From: CAZJFH01 sp964545205
Lineage (GTDB): Bacteria; Pseudomonadota; Alphaproteobacteria; Rhodospirillales; Magnetospirillaceae
Length of the DNA stretch: 25,731 nt
Direction: 5' to 3'
NCBI GenBank assembly: GCA_964545205.1
Contig: CAZJFH010000071.1
Location: forward strand, 1 to 25,731
The translations under genes and the position numbers were made by a program. Below the pieces are notes generated by a model. It was not told where the DNA came from. It did no database searches and was given only the letters and a program-made list of their open reading frames with translations. Positions 7,243-14,670 of this stretch are shown in pieces. How positions within the stretch are numbered: the first letter of the stretch is position 1; each line of letters begins with the position of its first letter.

Positions 7243-9024
7243 TTGCCGCTGCCGCGCCCCAGCCGGATGCTCAAATGGATGCGCCGGCTGCTGCGCAACG
7301 ACCAGCTCGTGCTGGGGCTGCTGGCGGTGGCGGTGGGCGCCGCCGCCGGCGGCGGCGTGGTGCTGTTCCGCGAGGCGATCGGGCTGGTCCAGCTGGCGTT
7401 CTGGGGCACCCAGGGCGAGCGGCTGTGGCGGGTCGCCGAGGCGCTGCCCTGGTGGTGGCGACTGCTCGCCCCCGCCGCCGGCGGCCTGCTGATCGGAGTC
7501 GTGCTGCGCCTGATCTGGCGCGGCGAGCGGGTGCCGGGCGTCGCCCAGGTGATCGAGGCGACCGCCCTGCAGGGCGCGCGCATGCCCCTGCGGAAGGGAT
7601 TGCTGGCCGCCGCGGTCAGCGCGGTGTCGATCGGCGCCGGCGCCTCGGTCGGCCGCGAGGGCCCGGCGGTGCATCTCGGCGCCACCCTGGCGGCCCGCAT
7701 CGCCGCCGCCCTGCGCCTGTCGCGGCCGCTGTCGCGCACCGTCCTGGGCTGCGGCGCGGCCGCCGCGGTGGCGGCGTCGTTCAACGCCCCGATCGCCGGG
7801 GCGCTGTTCGCGCACGAGGTGGTCGTCGGCCATTACGCGCTGTCGGCCTTCGCGCCGGTGGTCGTCGCCAGCGTCACCGGGACCATGGTCTCGCGCGCCC
7901 ATTTCGGCGACTTCCCGGCCTTCATCATCCCCGAGCTCGGCACCCCCTCGGCGCTCGAATTCCCGCTGTTCGCGGCGCTGGGCGCCATCGGCGGCCTGAC
8001 GGCGATCGCGATGATGCGCGGGATCGTTCTGGCCGAGGAACGGTTTGCCCGCCTGCCCGGCCCGGCCTTCCTGCGCCCGGCGCTGGCCGGCCTGACGGTG
8101 GGCGCCATCGCGGTGCCGTTCCCGCAGGTGCTCGGCGTCGGCTACGAGATCACCGACGACGCCCTGCGCGGACTGGTGCCGCTGTGGCTGCTGTGCGCGC
8201 TGGTGGTCGCCAAGCTGGCGGCGACGGCGGTCAGCCTCGGCGGCGGCTTCGCCGGCGGCGTGTTCAGCCCGTCGCTGACGGTGGGCGCGCTGGTCGGCGG
8301 CGCGGTCGGCACCGCCGCGTCGTGGGTGGCGCCGGCGCTGTCGTCGGGCGCCGCCGACTACGCGCTGATCGGCATGGGCGCGGTGGCGGCGGCGGTGCTG
8401 GGGGCGCCGATCTCGACCACCCTGATCGTGTTCGAGCTGACCGGCAACTACGCCCTGACCATGGCGGTGATGCTGGCGGTGGTGGTGGCCACGGTGGTGA
8501 CGCAGCAGTTCCACGGCCGTCCGTCGTTCTTCCACTGGCAGCTCGAGCGCCGCGGCCTCGACCTGCGCAGCGGCCACGAGCTCGACCTGCTGCGCGGCCT
8601 GCGGGTCCACCTGGTGATGAAGTCGGCGCAGACGGTGCGTCTGGCGACCGGTCTGGCCGAGGTGCGCGCGCTGCTGCAGCGGACCCCCTACGGCGAGCTG
8701 TTCGTGATCGACGACGACGGCCGCCTGCACGGCACCATCACCCTGGCCGACCTCAGCGAGGCGGCGTTCGATCCCGGCCTCGACGACCTGGTCAACGCCG
8801 TCGACGTCGCGCGGCGCAATCCGCCGCTGGCGGCGCTCAACGACGACCTGCACGCGACGCTGGAGACGATGGTCGCCACCGGCGAAGAGCATCTGGCGGT
8901 GGTCGCCGACCGCGATTCGCGGCGGCTGCTCGGCTGCGTCCACCAGACCGACGTGCTCGCCGCCCACAACCGCGCCATCATCGACTGGCGCGCCGAGGAG
9001 CGCGGCGAGCGCCGGCGGCGCTGA
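7243..9024 (+). CDS. ClC-family chloride channel/transporter with C-terminal CBS pair
   Basis: The product is 593 residues. Residues 15-440 carry the ClC membrane domain: GREGPAVHLGA (gating Glu139), GGGFAGGVFSPSLTVGALVG and ELTGNYALT with the pore Tyr. The first selectivity loop is divergent, with RGERVPGV where GSGIPE is usual. By hand alignment the internal proton-pathway Glu of antiporters (Glu203 in E. coli ClcA) falls on a hydrophobic residue in FIIPEL, so coupling to protons is uncertain. Residues about 455-575 form two CBS domains. Start: a TTG at 7243 with GGAGG nine bases upstream is favoured; the ATG at 7267 has no ribosome site. The family moves Cl- or other anions across the inner membrane. 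Confidence 0.85.
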   Translation: MPLPRPSRMLKWMRRLLRNDQLVLGLLAVAVGAAAGGGVVLFREAIGLVQLAFWGTQGERLWRVAEALPWWWRLLAPAAGGLLIGVVLRLIWRGERVPGVAQVIEATALQGARMPLRKGLLAAAVSAVSIGAGASVGREGPAVHLGATLAARIAAALRLSRPLSRTVLGCGAAAAVAASFNAPIAGALFAHEVVVGHYALSAFAPVVVASVTGTMVSRAHFGDFPAFIIPELGTPSALEFPLFAALGAIGGLTAIAMMRGIVLAEERFARLPGPAFLRPALAGLTVGAIAVPFPQVLGVGYEITDDALRGLVPLWLLCALVVAKLAATAVSLGGGFAGGVFSPSLTVGALVGGAVGTAASWVAPALSSGAADYALIGMGAVAAAVLGAPISTTLIVFELTGNYALTMAVMLAVVVATVVTQQFHGRPSFFHWQLERRGLDLRSGHELDLLRGLRVHLVMKSAQTVRLATGLAEVRALLQRTPYGELFVIDDDGRLHGTITLADLSEAAFDPGLDDLVNAVDVARRNPPLAALNDDLHATLETMVATGEEHLAVVADRDSRRLLGCVHQTDVLAAHNRAIIDWRAEERGERRRR

Positions 9025-9041
9025 CGGTTTTGCCCGGGCGT

Positions 9042-9060
9042 GTCGGGTGTTTTGCCCGAC
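9042..9060 (+). terminator. Weak hairpin after the ClC gene
   Basis: GTCGGG (9042-9047) pairs with CCCGAC (9055-9060) across a 7-nt loop, 18 bp after the ClC stop codon. No T-tract follows, so it may only be a processing or partial termination site. Confidence 0.3.
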
Positions 9061-9120
9061 TGTGCCGCCATCTCATACTTTCGTTGCGGATCCCCCGGTT
9101 CCAATGCAATCTACGGTGCC

Positions 9121-9987
9121 ATGAGCGCACGTTGCATCAATACCGGAATCGCCAGGCACATCGCGACCCGTTCGCTGCTGGCCGGCCTGACCGTCGCGGT
9201 CGCGGCGCTGGCGGTGATGGAGGGGGACACCGCGGTGCCGGCGGCGGCGCTGGCGCTGATGGCGGCGGTCGTCACCGGCGGCCTGAGCTTCTTCGCCGCC
9301 TGCCGCACCAGCCAAGGCCTGGTGCGCAGCACCGCCGCGCTGGCCGATGCCAACGTCGACGTCCTCGAGGTGCTGGGCGGCGCCGTCGCCAAGCGCGAGG
9401 CGGGCCCGGGCAGCCAGAACCACCGCGTCGTGCTCTATGCCGTGCGCCTCGGCCGGGCGCTGGACCTGACGCCGGCCCAGATCCGGTCGCTGATCAAGGG
9501 CGCCTTCGTCCACGACGTCGGCAACGTCGTGCTGCCGGATTCGATCCTGCTCAAGCGCGGCGGCCTCGACAGCGTCGAGTTCGAGGCGATCAAGACCCAC
9601 ACCTTCCACGGCGCCGACATCGTCGCCGGCTCGGAATGGCTGCGCGACGCGGTCGACGTCGTGCGCCACCACCACGAGAAGTGGGACGGCACCGGCTATC
9701 CCGCCGGCCTCGCCGGCGAGGCGATTCCGGTGACCGCGCGGGTGTTCGCGGTGGTCGACGTGTTCGACGCGCTGACCTCCGAGCGCCCCTACCGCAAGCC
9801 GCTCGACCTCGACAAGGCGCTGGACATCATGACGATGGGCGGCGGCGGTCATTTCGATCCCGAAATTCTCGGCGTCTTCCTCGGCATCGCCCGGCGCATG
9901 CACCAGGATCTCGCCGGCCGCGCGCCGGCGGCCCTCGCCGCCGAGATGCGTGCGGCCGTCCACGAATATTTCCGCGAGCCGGCCTGA
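9121..9987 (+). CDS. Membrane-anchored HD-GYP domain protein (cyclic-di-GMP phosphodiesterase-like)
   Basis: The product is 288 residues. Two short hydrophobic segments (about 18-36 and 40-60) anchor an HD-GYP domain (about 75-270). Seen motifs are HDVGNVVLPD (His131, Asp132), HHEKWDGTGYPAGLAGEAIP (GYP at 192-194) and FAVVDVFDALTSERPYRK. HD-GYP enzymes hydrolyse cyclic di-GMP with two or three metal ions. The HDxGK Lys, normally conserved, is Asn135 here; the metal-binding His/Asp residues and the GYP triad remain. No receiver or PAS input domain is present, unlike many relatives. The ATG at 9121 is chosen because translation then begins just before the first hydrophobic helix; the ribosome site is weak. 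The gene is 96 bp after clc and 65 bp before the ATP-grasp-like gene. Confidence 0.85.
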   Translation: MSARCINTGIARHIATRSLLAGLTVAVAALAVMEGDTAVPAAALALMAAVVTGGLSFFAACRTSQGLVRSTAALADANVDVLEVLGGAVAKREAGPGSQNHRVVLYAVRLGRALDLTPAQIRSLIKGAFVHDVGNVVLPDSILLKRGGLDSVEFEAIKTHTFHGADIVAGSEWLRDAVDVVRHHHEKWDGTGYPAGLAGEAIPVTARVFAVVDVFDALTSERPYRKPLDLDKALDIMTMGGGGHFDPEILGVFLGIARRMHQDLAGRAPAALAAEMRAAVHEYFREPA

Positions 9988-10052
9988 CGCCGCGCTATGC
10001 GCCGCCGCTGCGGCGCGCTACGCTGCGGCGACGCCCCAACCTTCCGGTCGCC

Positions 10053-11315
10053 ATGGTCCAGATCACGCCGCGTCCGCCCGTCGCCAGCGCCGCCGCCTGC
10101 AACCGCGACTGCCGCTGCAGCACCACCGATGCCGAGGCGCTGCGGCGCGACGCCGGCGCGCTGGCCGCGGCGCTGGCGGCGCGTCCCAACCTGTTCGCCG
10201 CCGCCGCGGTGTTCGTCTCGCCGGCCGAGGCGGCGGCGATGACCCGCGTCGTCGACGCGGTCGAATCGGTGGTGCGGCTGCCGGCTTTCGCCGAGACGAT
10301 GCTGGCCGGCGCGCCGGCCGCCGCCCGCCACGCCTTCGGCCCCAAGGGCGCCTTCGTCAGCTACGACTTCCATCTCGGACCCGAGGGGCCGCGGCTGATC
10401 GAGATCAACACCAACGCCGGCGGCGCCCTGCTGTCGGCGCGGGTCGCCCGCGCCCAGAGCGCCTGCTGCGAGGACAGCCGGCCGCATCCCGGCCTCGCCC
10501 AGTTCGAGGACACGCTGTTCGCGATGTTCCTGGCCGAATGGCGGCTGCAGCGCGGCGCCGCGCCGCTGCGCCGCGTCGCCATCGTCGACGACCGCCCCGA
10601 CGGCCAGTTCCTCTACCCGGAATTCCTGCTGTTCGAGCAGATGTTCCGCGCCCGCGGCGTCGCGGCCGAGATCGCCGACGCGGCCGCCCTGGAGTGGCGC
10701 GACGGCGCGCTGCGGCTCGACGGCGCCCCGGTCGACCTGGTCTACAACCGGCTGTGCGACTTCTACCTGGCGGCGCCGGGGCACGCCGCCCTGGCGGCCG
10801 CCTACGCCGCCGGCGCCGTGGTGGTGACGCCGCATCCGCGCGCCCATGCGCTGCATGCCGACAAGCGGGCGCTGATCCACCTCACCGACCCGGAGCGGCT
10901 GGCCGCCTGGGGCGTGCCGGCCGAGACGATCGCGTTGCTCGCCGCCGGCGTCCCGCGCACCCGCGCGGTGACGGCGGCCGCGGCCGAGGCGCTGTGGGCG
11001 GCGCGCCAGCGGCTGTTCTTCAAGCCGGTCGCCGGCTACGGCAGCAAGGCGGCCTATCGCGGCGACAAGCTGACCCGGCGGGTGTGGCGCGAGGTCGTGC
11101 TGGCCGGCGACTACGTCGCCCAGGCGCTGGTGCCGCCGAGCGAGCGGTGGCTGCGCGCGGCCGGCGGCGACCGGGCGCTGAAGGTCGACCTGCGCAACTT
11201 CGTCTACGACGGCCGGGTGCAGTTCCTGTCGGCGCGCCTGTACAGGGGCCAGACGACCAATTTCCAGACGCCGGGCGGCGGCCTGGCCGCCGTGCGGTTG
11301 ATCGGCGAGTCGTGA
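10053..11315 (+). CDS. ATP-grasp-like protein of unknown function
   Basis: The product is 420 residues and I do not recognise a characterised family. Residues 110-140 contain RLIEINTNAGGALLSA, and residues 325-345 contain FFKPVAGYGSKAAYRG. Later come KVDLRNFVYDGRVQFL and a final QTTNFQTPGGG. The acidic/Asn metal-site segment and the Lys plus Gly-rich nucleotide loop resemble ATP-grasp ligases, and their order (metal-site motif before the Lys loop) would fit a circularly permuted form. The N-terminus has a compact CNRDCRC motif at about residues 15-21 that could hold a metal or disulphides. There is no signal peptide. The ATG at 10053 lacks a clear ribosome site. The gene stands between HD-GYP and mlaC genes, which gives no clue to substrate. 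ATP-grasp assignment: moderate. Confidence 0.55.
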   Translation: MVQITPRPPVASAAACNRDCRCSTTDAEALRRDAGALAAALAARPNLFAAAAVFVSPAEAAAMTRVVDAVESVVRLPAFAETMLAGAPAAARHAFGPKGAFVSYDFHLGPEGPRLIEINTNAGGALLSARVARAQSACCEDSRPHPGLAQFEDTLFAMFLAEWRLQRGAAPLRRVAIVDDRPDGQFLYPEFLLFEQMFRARGVAAEIADAAALEWRDGALRLDGAPVDLVYNRLCDFYLAAPGHAALAAAYAAGAVVVTPHPRAHALHADKRALIHLTDPERLAAWGVPAETIALLAAGVPRTRAVTAAAAEALWAARQRLFFKPVAGYGSKAAYRGDKLTRRVWREVVLAGDYVAQALVPPSERWLRAAGGDRALKVDLRNFVYDGRVQFLSARLYRGQTTNFQTPGGGLAAVRLIGES

Positions 11316-11397
11316 ACCACGCCCTTCACCCTGGCCTTTTGGATGATGCTGTGATAGCTGATTGACCAGATTGGTTAAGAACCGGAAACCGCGCACG

Positions 11398-12018
11398 ATG
11401 CTCTCCCGCCGTCTGTTCGCCGCCGTCCTCGGCCTCGCCTGCCTGGTCGTCACCGTCAATCCCGGCTTCGCCGCCAACCGCGAGGCGGCCGAGAAGTTCA
11501 TGAAGGGACTGACCGACGAGGCCGTCAGCATGGCCTCGCGCCAGATGACCGTCGCCGAGAAGCAGGCCCGGTTCCGCGAGCTGCTGCACACCCGTTTCGA
11601 CCTGCAGGAGATCGGCCGTTTCATCCTCGGCCGCTACTGGCGCATCGCCACGCCCGAGCAGCGCGAGCAGTTCCTGTCGCTGTTCGAGGACCTGACGGTG
11701 ATCACCTGGTCGCGCCGCTTCGACGAATACGGTGGCGAAACGATCGACGTGACCTCCTTCGGCAACGAGGGCGAGGCGCTGCTGATCGAGACCCGCGTCA
11801 ACCGCCCGAAGGGCCCGGCGGTGCCGGTCACCTGGCGGGTGCGCGAATCCGAAGCCGGCTTCAGGGTCGTCGACATCATCGTCGAGGGCGTCAGCATGGC
11901 GATCACCCACCGCTCGGAATACACCTCGGCGATCCAGTCGACCGGCGGCGTCGACGGCCTGCTCGGCGCCATGCGCAACAAGATCGACATGCTCAGGGGC
12001 GACGCCGCCAAGGGCTGA
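11398..12018 (+). CDS. mlaC: MlaC/Ttg2D-type phospholipid-binding periplasmic protein
   Basis: The product is 206 residues. An N-terminal Sec signal (MLSRRLFAAVLGL..., cut near residue 26 after FAA) leads into a typical MlaC fold. Recognisable landmarks are RELLHTRFDLQEIGRFILGRYWR, the TPEQREQFLSLFEDL helix, VTWRVRESEAGFRVVDIIVEGVSMAITHRSEY and a C-terminal amphipathic helix. MlaC shuttles phospholipids between the outer-membrane MlaA complex and the inner-membrane MlaFEDB ABC transporter. No mla partner genes flank it here, which is common in alphaproteobacteria. The ATG at 11398 is preferred over an in-frame TTG at 11362 because it places the basic pair directly before the hydrophobic core. 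Length matches the family. Confidence 0.85.
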   Translation: MLSRRLFAAVLGLACLVVTVNPGFAANREAAEKFMKGLTDEAVSMASRQMTVAEKQARFRELLHTRFDLQEIGRFILGRYWRIATPEQREQFLSLFEDLTVITWSRRFDEYGGETIDVTSFGNEGEALLIETRVNRPKGPAVPVTWRVRESEAGFRVVDIIVEGVSMAITHRSEYTSAIQSTGGVDGLLGAMRNKIDMLRGDAAKG

Positions 12019-12075
12019 TGCCCGGACGCCTTTGAACGGACCTTCAGGCCGAAGCATCGTCGCCCCCGCGGATGG

Positions 12076-12095
12076 ATGCCGGCCTTCGCCGGCAT
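12076..12095. repeat. REP-like palindrome ATGCCGGC-CTTC-GCCGGCAT
   Basis: Perfect 8-bp arms (12076-12083, 12088-12095) surround a CTTC loop, embedded in a GGATGGATGCCGGC...GGCATGACGG context. That context is a widespread dispersed palindromic repeat in proteobacterial genomes. It lies between the converging mlaC and xerC genes and could end both transcripts, although no T-tract follows. Confidence 0.6.
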
Positions 12096-12133
12096 GACGG
12101 CGGGAGTCGGTTCAGACGCGGGATGGCATGAGA

Positions 12134-13081
12134 TCACGTCCGCGCCTTGGCGCGCGGGTGGGCGGCGTCGTAGGCGGCGGCCAGCCGCGCCGCGTCGACC
12201 GCGGTGTAGCGCTGGGTCGTCGACAGCGAGGCATGGCCCAGCAGTTCCTGGATCGTGCGCAGATCGCCGCCGGCGGCCAGCAGATGGGTGGCGAAGCTGT
12301 GGCGCAGGGCGTGCGGCGTCGCCGTCTCCGGCAGCCCCAGCAGCAGCCGCAGCCGCCGCATCTGCCGCTGCACCACCCCCGGATTGAGCGGCTTGCCGCG
12401 GGCGCCGACGAACAGCGGCGCCTCGGCGCCGCCGGCGAACGGGCACAACGCCAGATAATCGGCGACCGCGCTGCGCACCAGCGGCAGCACCGGCACGATG
12501 CGCTGCTTGCGGCCCTTGCCGGTCACCGTCATCACGTCGCCCTTCGGCGCCTGGCCGCGGGTCAGGCCGAGCGCCTCGCCGAGGCGCAGCCCGCAGCCGT
12601 AGAGCAGGCTGAACAGCGCCAGGTCGCGCGCCGCCAGCCACGGCGCGTCCTGCAGCTCGGCCGCCGTCCGCAGCGCCTCGAGCGCGTCCTCGGCGGCCAG
12701 CGGCTTGGGCACGGCGCGCGGCGGCCTGGGGCTGCGCACCGCCGCCAGCGCGGCGTTGTGGACCAGGCCGCGGCGGTCGAGGAAGCGGAAGAAGCCGCGC
12801 AGCGTCGACATCGCGCGGGCCTGCGAGCTGCGCGCCAGCCCCTCGGCGCCGCGCCGCGCCAGCCAGGCGCGGAAGTCGGCCGCGGTCAGGCCGGCGAGAT
12901 CGTCGAGCCGCGGCGCGTCGCCGAGATGTTCGGTCAGGAACGACAGGAAGGCGGCGAGGTCGCGGCCGTAGCCGTCCAGCGTGTGCGCCGAGCAGCGCTT
13001 CTCCTCGCCCAGCCAGCGCCGCCACGCCGCGATCGCCTCGCGCAGGGCGGCGTCGCCGAGGAAGGCGATCGGGGTCTTCAT
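12134..13081 (-). CDS. xerC: Tyrosine recombinase XerC
   Basis: The product is 315 residues, the normal XerC/D length. An N-terminal SAM-like core-binding domain (about 15-105) precedes the catalytic domain. Catalytic residues are visible: Arg in GCGLRLGEAL, Lys in TGKGRKQR, HALRHSFATHLL (His-x-x-Arg), the second His in GHASLSTTQRY and the nucleophilic Tyr of that motif. XerC with XerD resolves chromosome dimers at dif during FtsK-linked segregation. The C subtype is inferred from its position beside a DUF484 gene, an association also found in gammaproteobacteria. There are no integrase-like features such as an adjacent tRNA or direct repeats. The start at 13081 abuts a 150-bp repeat that separates it from DUF484, so any shared transcript with tal-DUF484 crosses that repeat. 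Confidence 0.9.
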   Translation of the reverse strand: MKTPIAFLGDAALREAIAAWRRWLGEEKRCSAHTLDGYGRDLAAFLSFLTEHLGDAPRLDDLAGLTAADFRAWLARRGAEGLARSSQARAMSTLRGFFRFLDRRGLVHNAALAAVRSPRPPRAVPKPLAAEDALEALRTAAELQDAPWLAARDLALFSLLYGCGLRLGEALGLTRGQAPKGDVMTVTGKGRKQRIVPVLPLVRSAVADYLALCPFAGGAEAPLFVGARGKPLNPGVVQRQMRRLRLLLGLPETATPHALRHSFATHLLAAGGDLRTIQELLGHASLSTTQRYTAVDAARLAAAYDAAHPRAKART

Positions 13082-13088
13082 CCTTCTG

Positions 13089-13212
13089 CCCCTCTCCCTC
13101 GAGGGGAGAGGGAGGGGCCCGGCCCGCAGGGCTGGGAGGGTGAGGGTGATTCCACCGTCCGGCCGGGCGTCGACACCCCCTCGCCCCGGCCCTCTCCCAC
13201 CAGGGGAGAGGG
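13089..13212. repeat. CCCTCTCCC/GGGAGAGGG dispersed repeat, copy A
   Basis: This noncoding insert between xerC and the DUF484 gene has CCCTCTCCC-type outer palindromes at both ends and an inner GGGAGAGGGAGGGGCCC block followed by GCTGGGAGGGTGAGGG. Copy B at 21672-21804 shares this organisation. Such repeats are scattered through many proteobacterial genomes. Both arms can fold, so the transcript from DUF484 into xerC would carry strong hairpins. Confidence 0.7.
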
Positions 13213-13229
13213 AGCGCCCGTGCGGCCCA

Positions 13230-13934
13230 TCATCCCACCCAGCGCGCCACCGCGTGCTGCACCACCCGGGCCAGGAACACCAGCAGCTCGGTGCCCTGGC
13301 CGGCGTGGAAGCTGCGTTCCTGGCGGCCGCCGAGGCCGAGCAGGCCGGCCGGGCGGCGCTCGCCGGGCTCCAGGCGCACCAGCGCGTAGGAGCGCACGAG
13401 GCCGGCGCCGGCGCCGAACACCTCCGGCGCGCCGGGGCTCGACGCCCGCAGCGCCACCTCGCGGCCGGCGCCGTCGAGCGCCCGATCGACGAAGCCGGCC
13501 GGCAGGCGCTGGATGCCGGCGACCGACAGGTCGGGGATCACCCCGGCCGCCGCCTCGAAGGCCAGCGCCACCACCTCGACGTCGAGCAGCGCCGGCAGGT
13601 CGCCCAGCACCTGGACCATCTCGGCCATGTCGCGCGCCGACAGCGCCGCCAGCGCCGCCTGGTGGGTGCGCGACTGGATCGACATGTTGCTGCGGGTGGT
13701 CGAGATCAGATGCTCGGCGCAGCCGCGCATCTCGTCGAGGTCGTGGCGCAGGCGTTCGATCATGAACTGCTGCAGGTCGGCGACGCCGTCGCCCTTGACC
13801 CGCGCCGGCGGCGCCAGGCGCACGGCGATGTCGGGGTGGCGGATCAGGAAGTCGGGATGGGCGCGCAGATAGGCGAGCACCTGCGCCTCGCTCGCCTGCG
13901 GCTCGGCGGCGGCGGCGTCGTCGCGTCTCGACAT
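13230..13934 (-). CDS. DUF484 family protein
   Basis: The product is 234 residues and matches DUF484 in length and landmarks. The N-terminal VLAYLRAHPDFLIRHPDI helix is followed by a coiled region with the conserved DLQQFMIERLRHDLDEM segment, and then a GAF-like domain (about 100-230). The biochemical role is unestablished. In gammaproteobacteria it lies directly upstream of xerC, and the same linkage is seen here. The start codon is four bases from the tal stop codon, so the two are very probably cotranscribed and translationally coupled. No catalytic residues can be named. Confidence 0.85.
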   Translation of the reverse strand: MSRRDDAAAAEPQASEAQVLAYLRAHPDFLIRHPDIAVRLAPPARVKGDGVADLQQFMIERLRHDLDEMRGCAEHLISTTRSNMSIQSRTHQAALAALSARDMAEMVQVLGDLPALLDVEVVALAFEAAAGVIPDLSVAGIQRLPAGFVDRALDGAGREVALRASSPGAPEVFGAGAGLVRSYALVRLEPGERRPAGLLGLGGRQERSFHAGQGTELLVFLARVVQHAVARWVG

Positions 13935-13938
13935 CCCC

Positions 13939-14601
13939 TCAGCCCTCCACGATCTTCTGGCCGGTCTTGGCCCAGTCGGCCAGGAACGCCGCCAGGCCCT
14001 TGTCGGTCAGCGGGTGCTCGTACATCTGGCGCAGGATCTTGGGCGGCATGGTGACGACGTCGGCGCCCATCCGCGCCGCCTGCACCACGTGCATCGGATG
14101 GCGGACCGAGGCGACCAGCACCTCGGTGCGGAAGCTCTCGTACTGGCCGAAGATGCCGACGATGTCGGCGATCAGGTCCATGCCTTCCGCGCCGACGTCG
14201 TCGAGGCGGCCGACGAAGGGCGAGACGAAGGTGGCGCCGGCCTTGGCGGCCAGGATCGCCTGCGCCGCCGAGAAGCACAGGGTGACGTTGACCATCGCGC
14301 CCTCGCCGGCCAGCTCCTTGCAGGCGCGCAGGCCGTCGCGGGTCAGCGGCACCTTGATGGCGACGTTGTGGCGGATCTTGTGCAGTGCCCGGCCCTCGCG
14401 CAGCATGCCCTCGAAGTCGGTCGCCACCACCTCGGCGCTGACCGGGCCGGGGATCAGGTGGCAGATCTCGTCGACGAGCTCCAGGAACGAGCGGCCGGTC
14501 TTGGCGGCCAGGGTCGGGTTCGTGGTGACGCCGTCGACCATGCCGGTCTCGGCCAGTTCGCGGATTTCGCCGATGTCGGCGGTGTCGATAAAGAACTTCA
14601 T
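13939..14601 (-). CDS. tal: Transaldolase (fructose-6-phosphate aldolase-like short type)
   Basis: The product is 220 residues, the short TalC/Fsa-type class I aldolase. It has MKFFIDTADIGEIRE, the VDGVTTNPTL loop, the Schiff-base Lys83 in VAIKVPLT, NVTLCFSAAQAILAAKAGATFVSPFVGRLDD and the C-terminal PLTDKGLAAFLADW. It exchanges dihydroxyacetone units between sugar phosphates in the nonoxidative pentose phosphate pathway; enzymes of this subfamily can be transaldolases or fructose-6-phosphate aldolases, and sequence reading alone cannot separate them. GGAG five bases before the ATG supports the start. It heads the minus-strand unit tal-DUF484-(repeat)-xerC and is divergent from priA, with 69 bp between the two start codons. 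Confidence 0.92.
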   Translation of the reverse strand: MKFFIDTADIGEIRELAETGMVDGVTTNPTLAAKTGRSFLELVDEICHLIPGPVSAEVVATDFEGMLREGRALHKIRHNVAIKVPLTRDGLRACKELAGEGAMVNVTLCFSAAQAILAAKAGATFVSPFVGRLDDVGAEGMDLIADIVGIFGQYESFRTEVLVASVRHPMHVVQAARMGADVVTMPPKILRQMYEHPLTDKGLAAFLADWAKTGQKIVEG

Positions 14602-14670
14602 CGTTGCTCCGGAACGACGCGGAACGCCGCCGGCTGGCGGCCGGACGGCGGGGCGGCTAGAGTGTAGCCC

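Noticed and set aside
7275..10052. Open frame running through clc and HD-GYP into the ATP-grasp-like gene
   Set aside because: The first ~925 codons are out-of-frame translation of two recognised genes; only the part from 10053 looks like protein.
12134..13081. XerC as the integrase of a genomic island
   Set aside because: Its length and neighbours fit housekeeping XerC, and no tRNA, attachment repeats or cargo genes are nearby.
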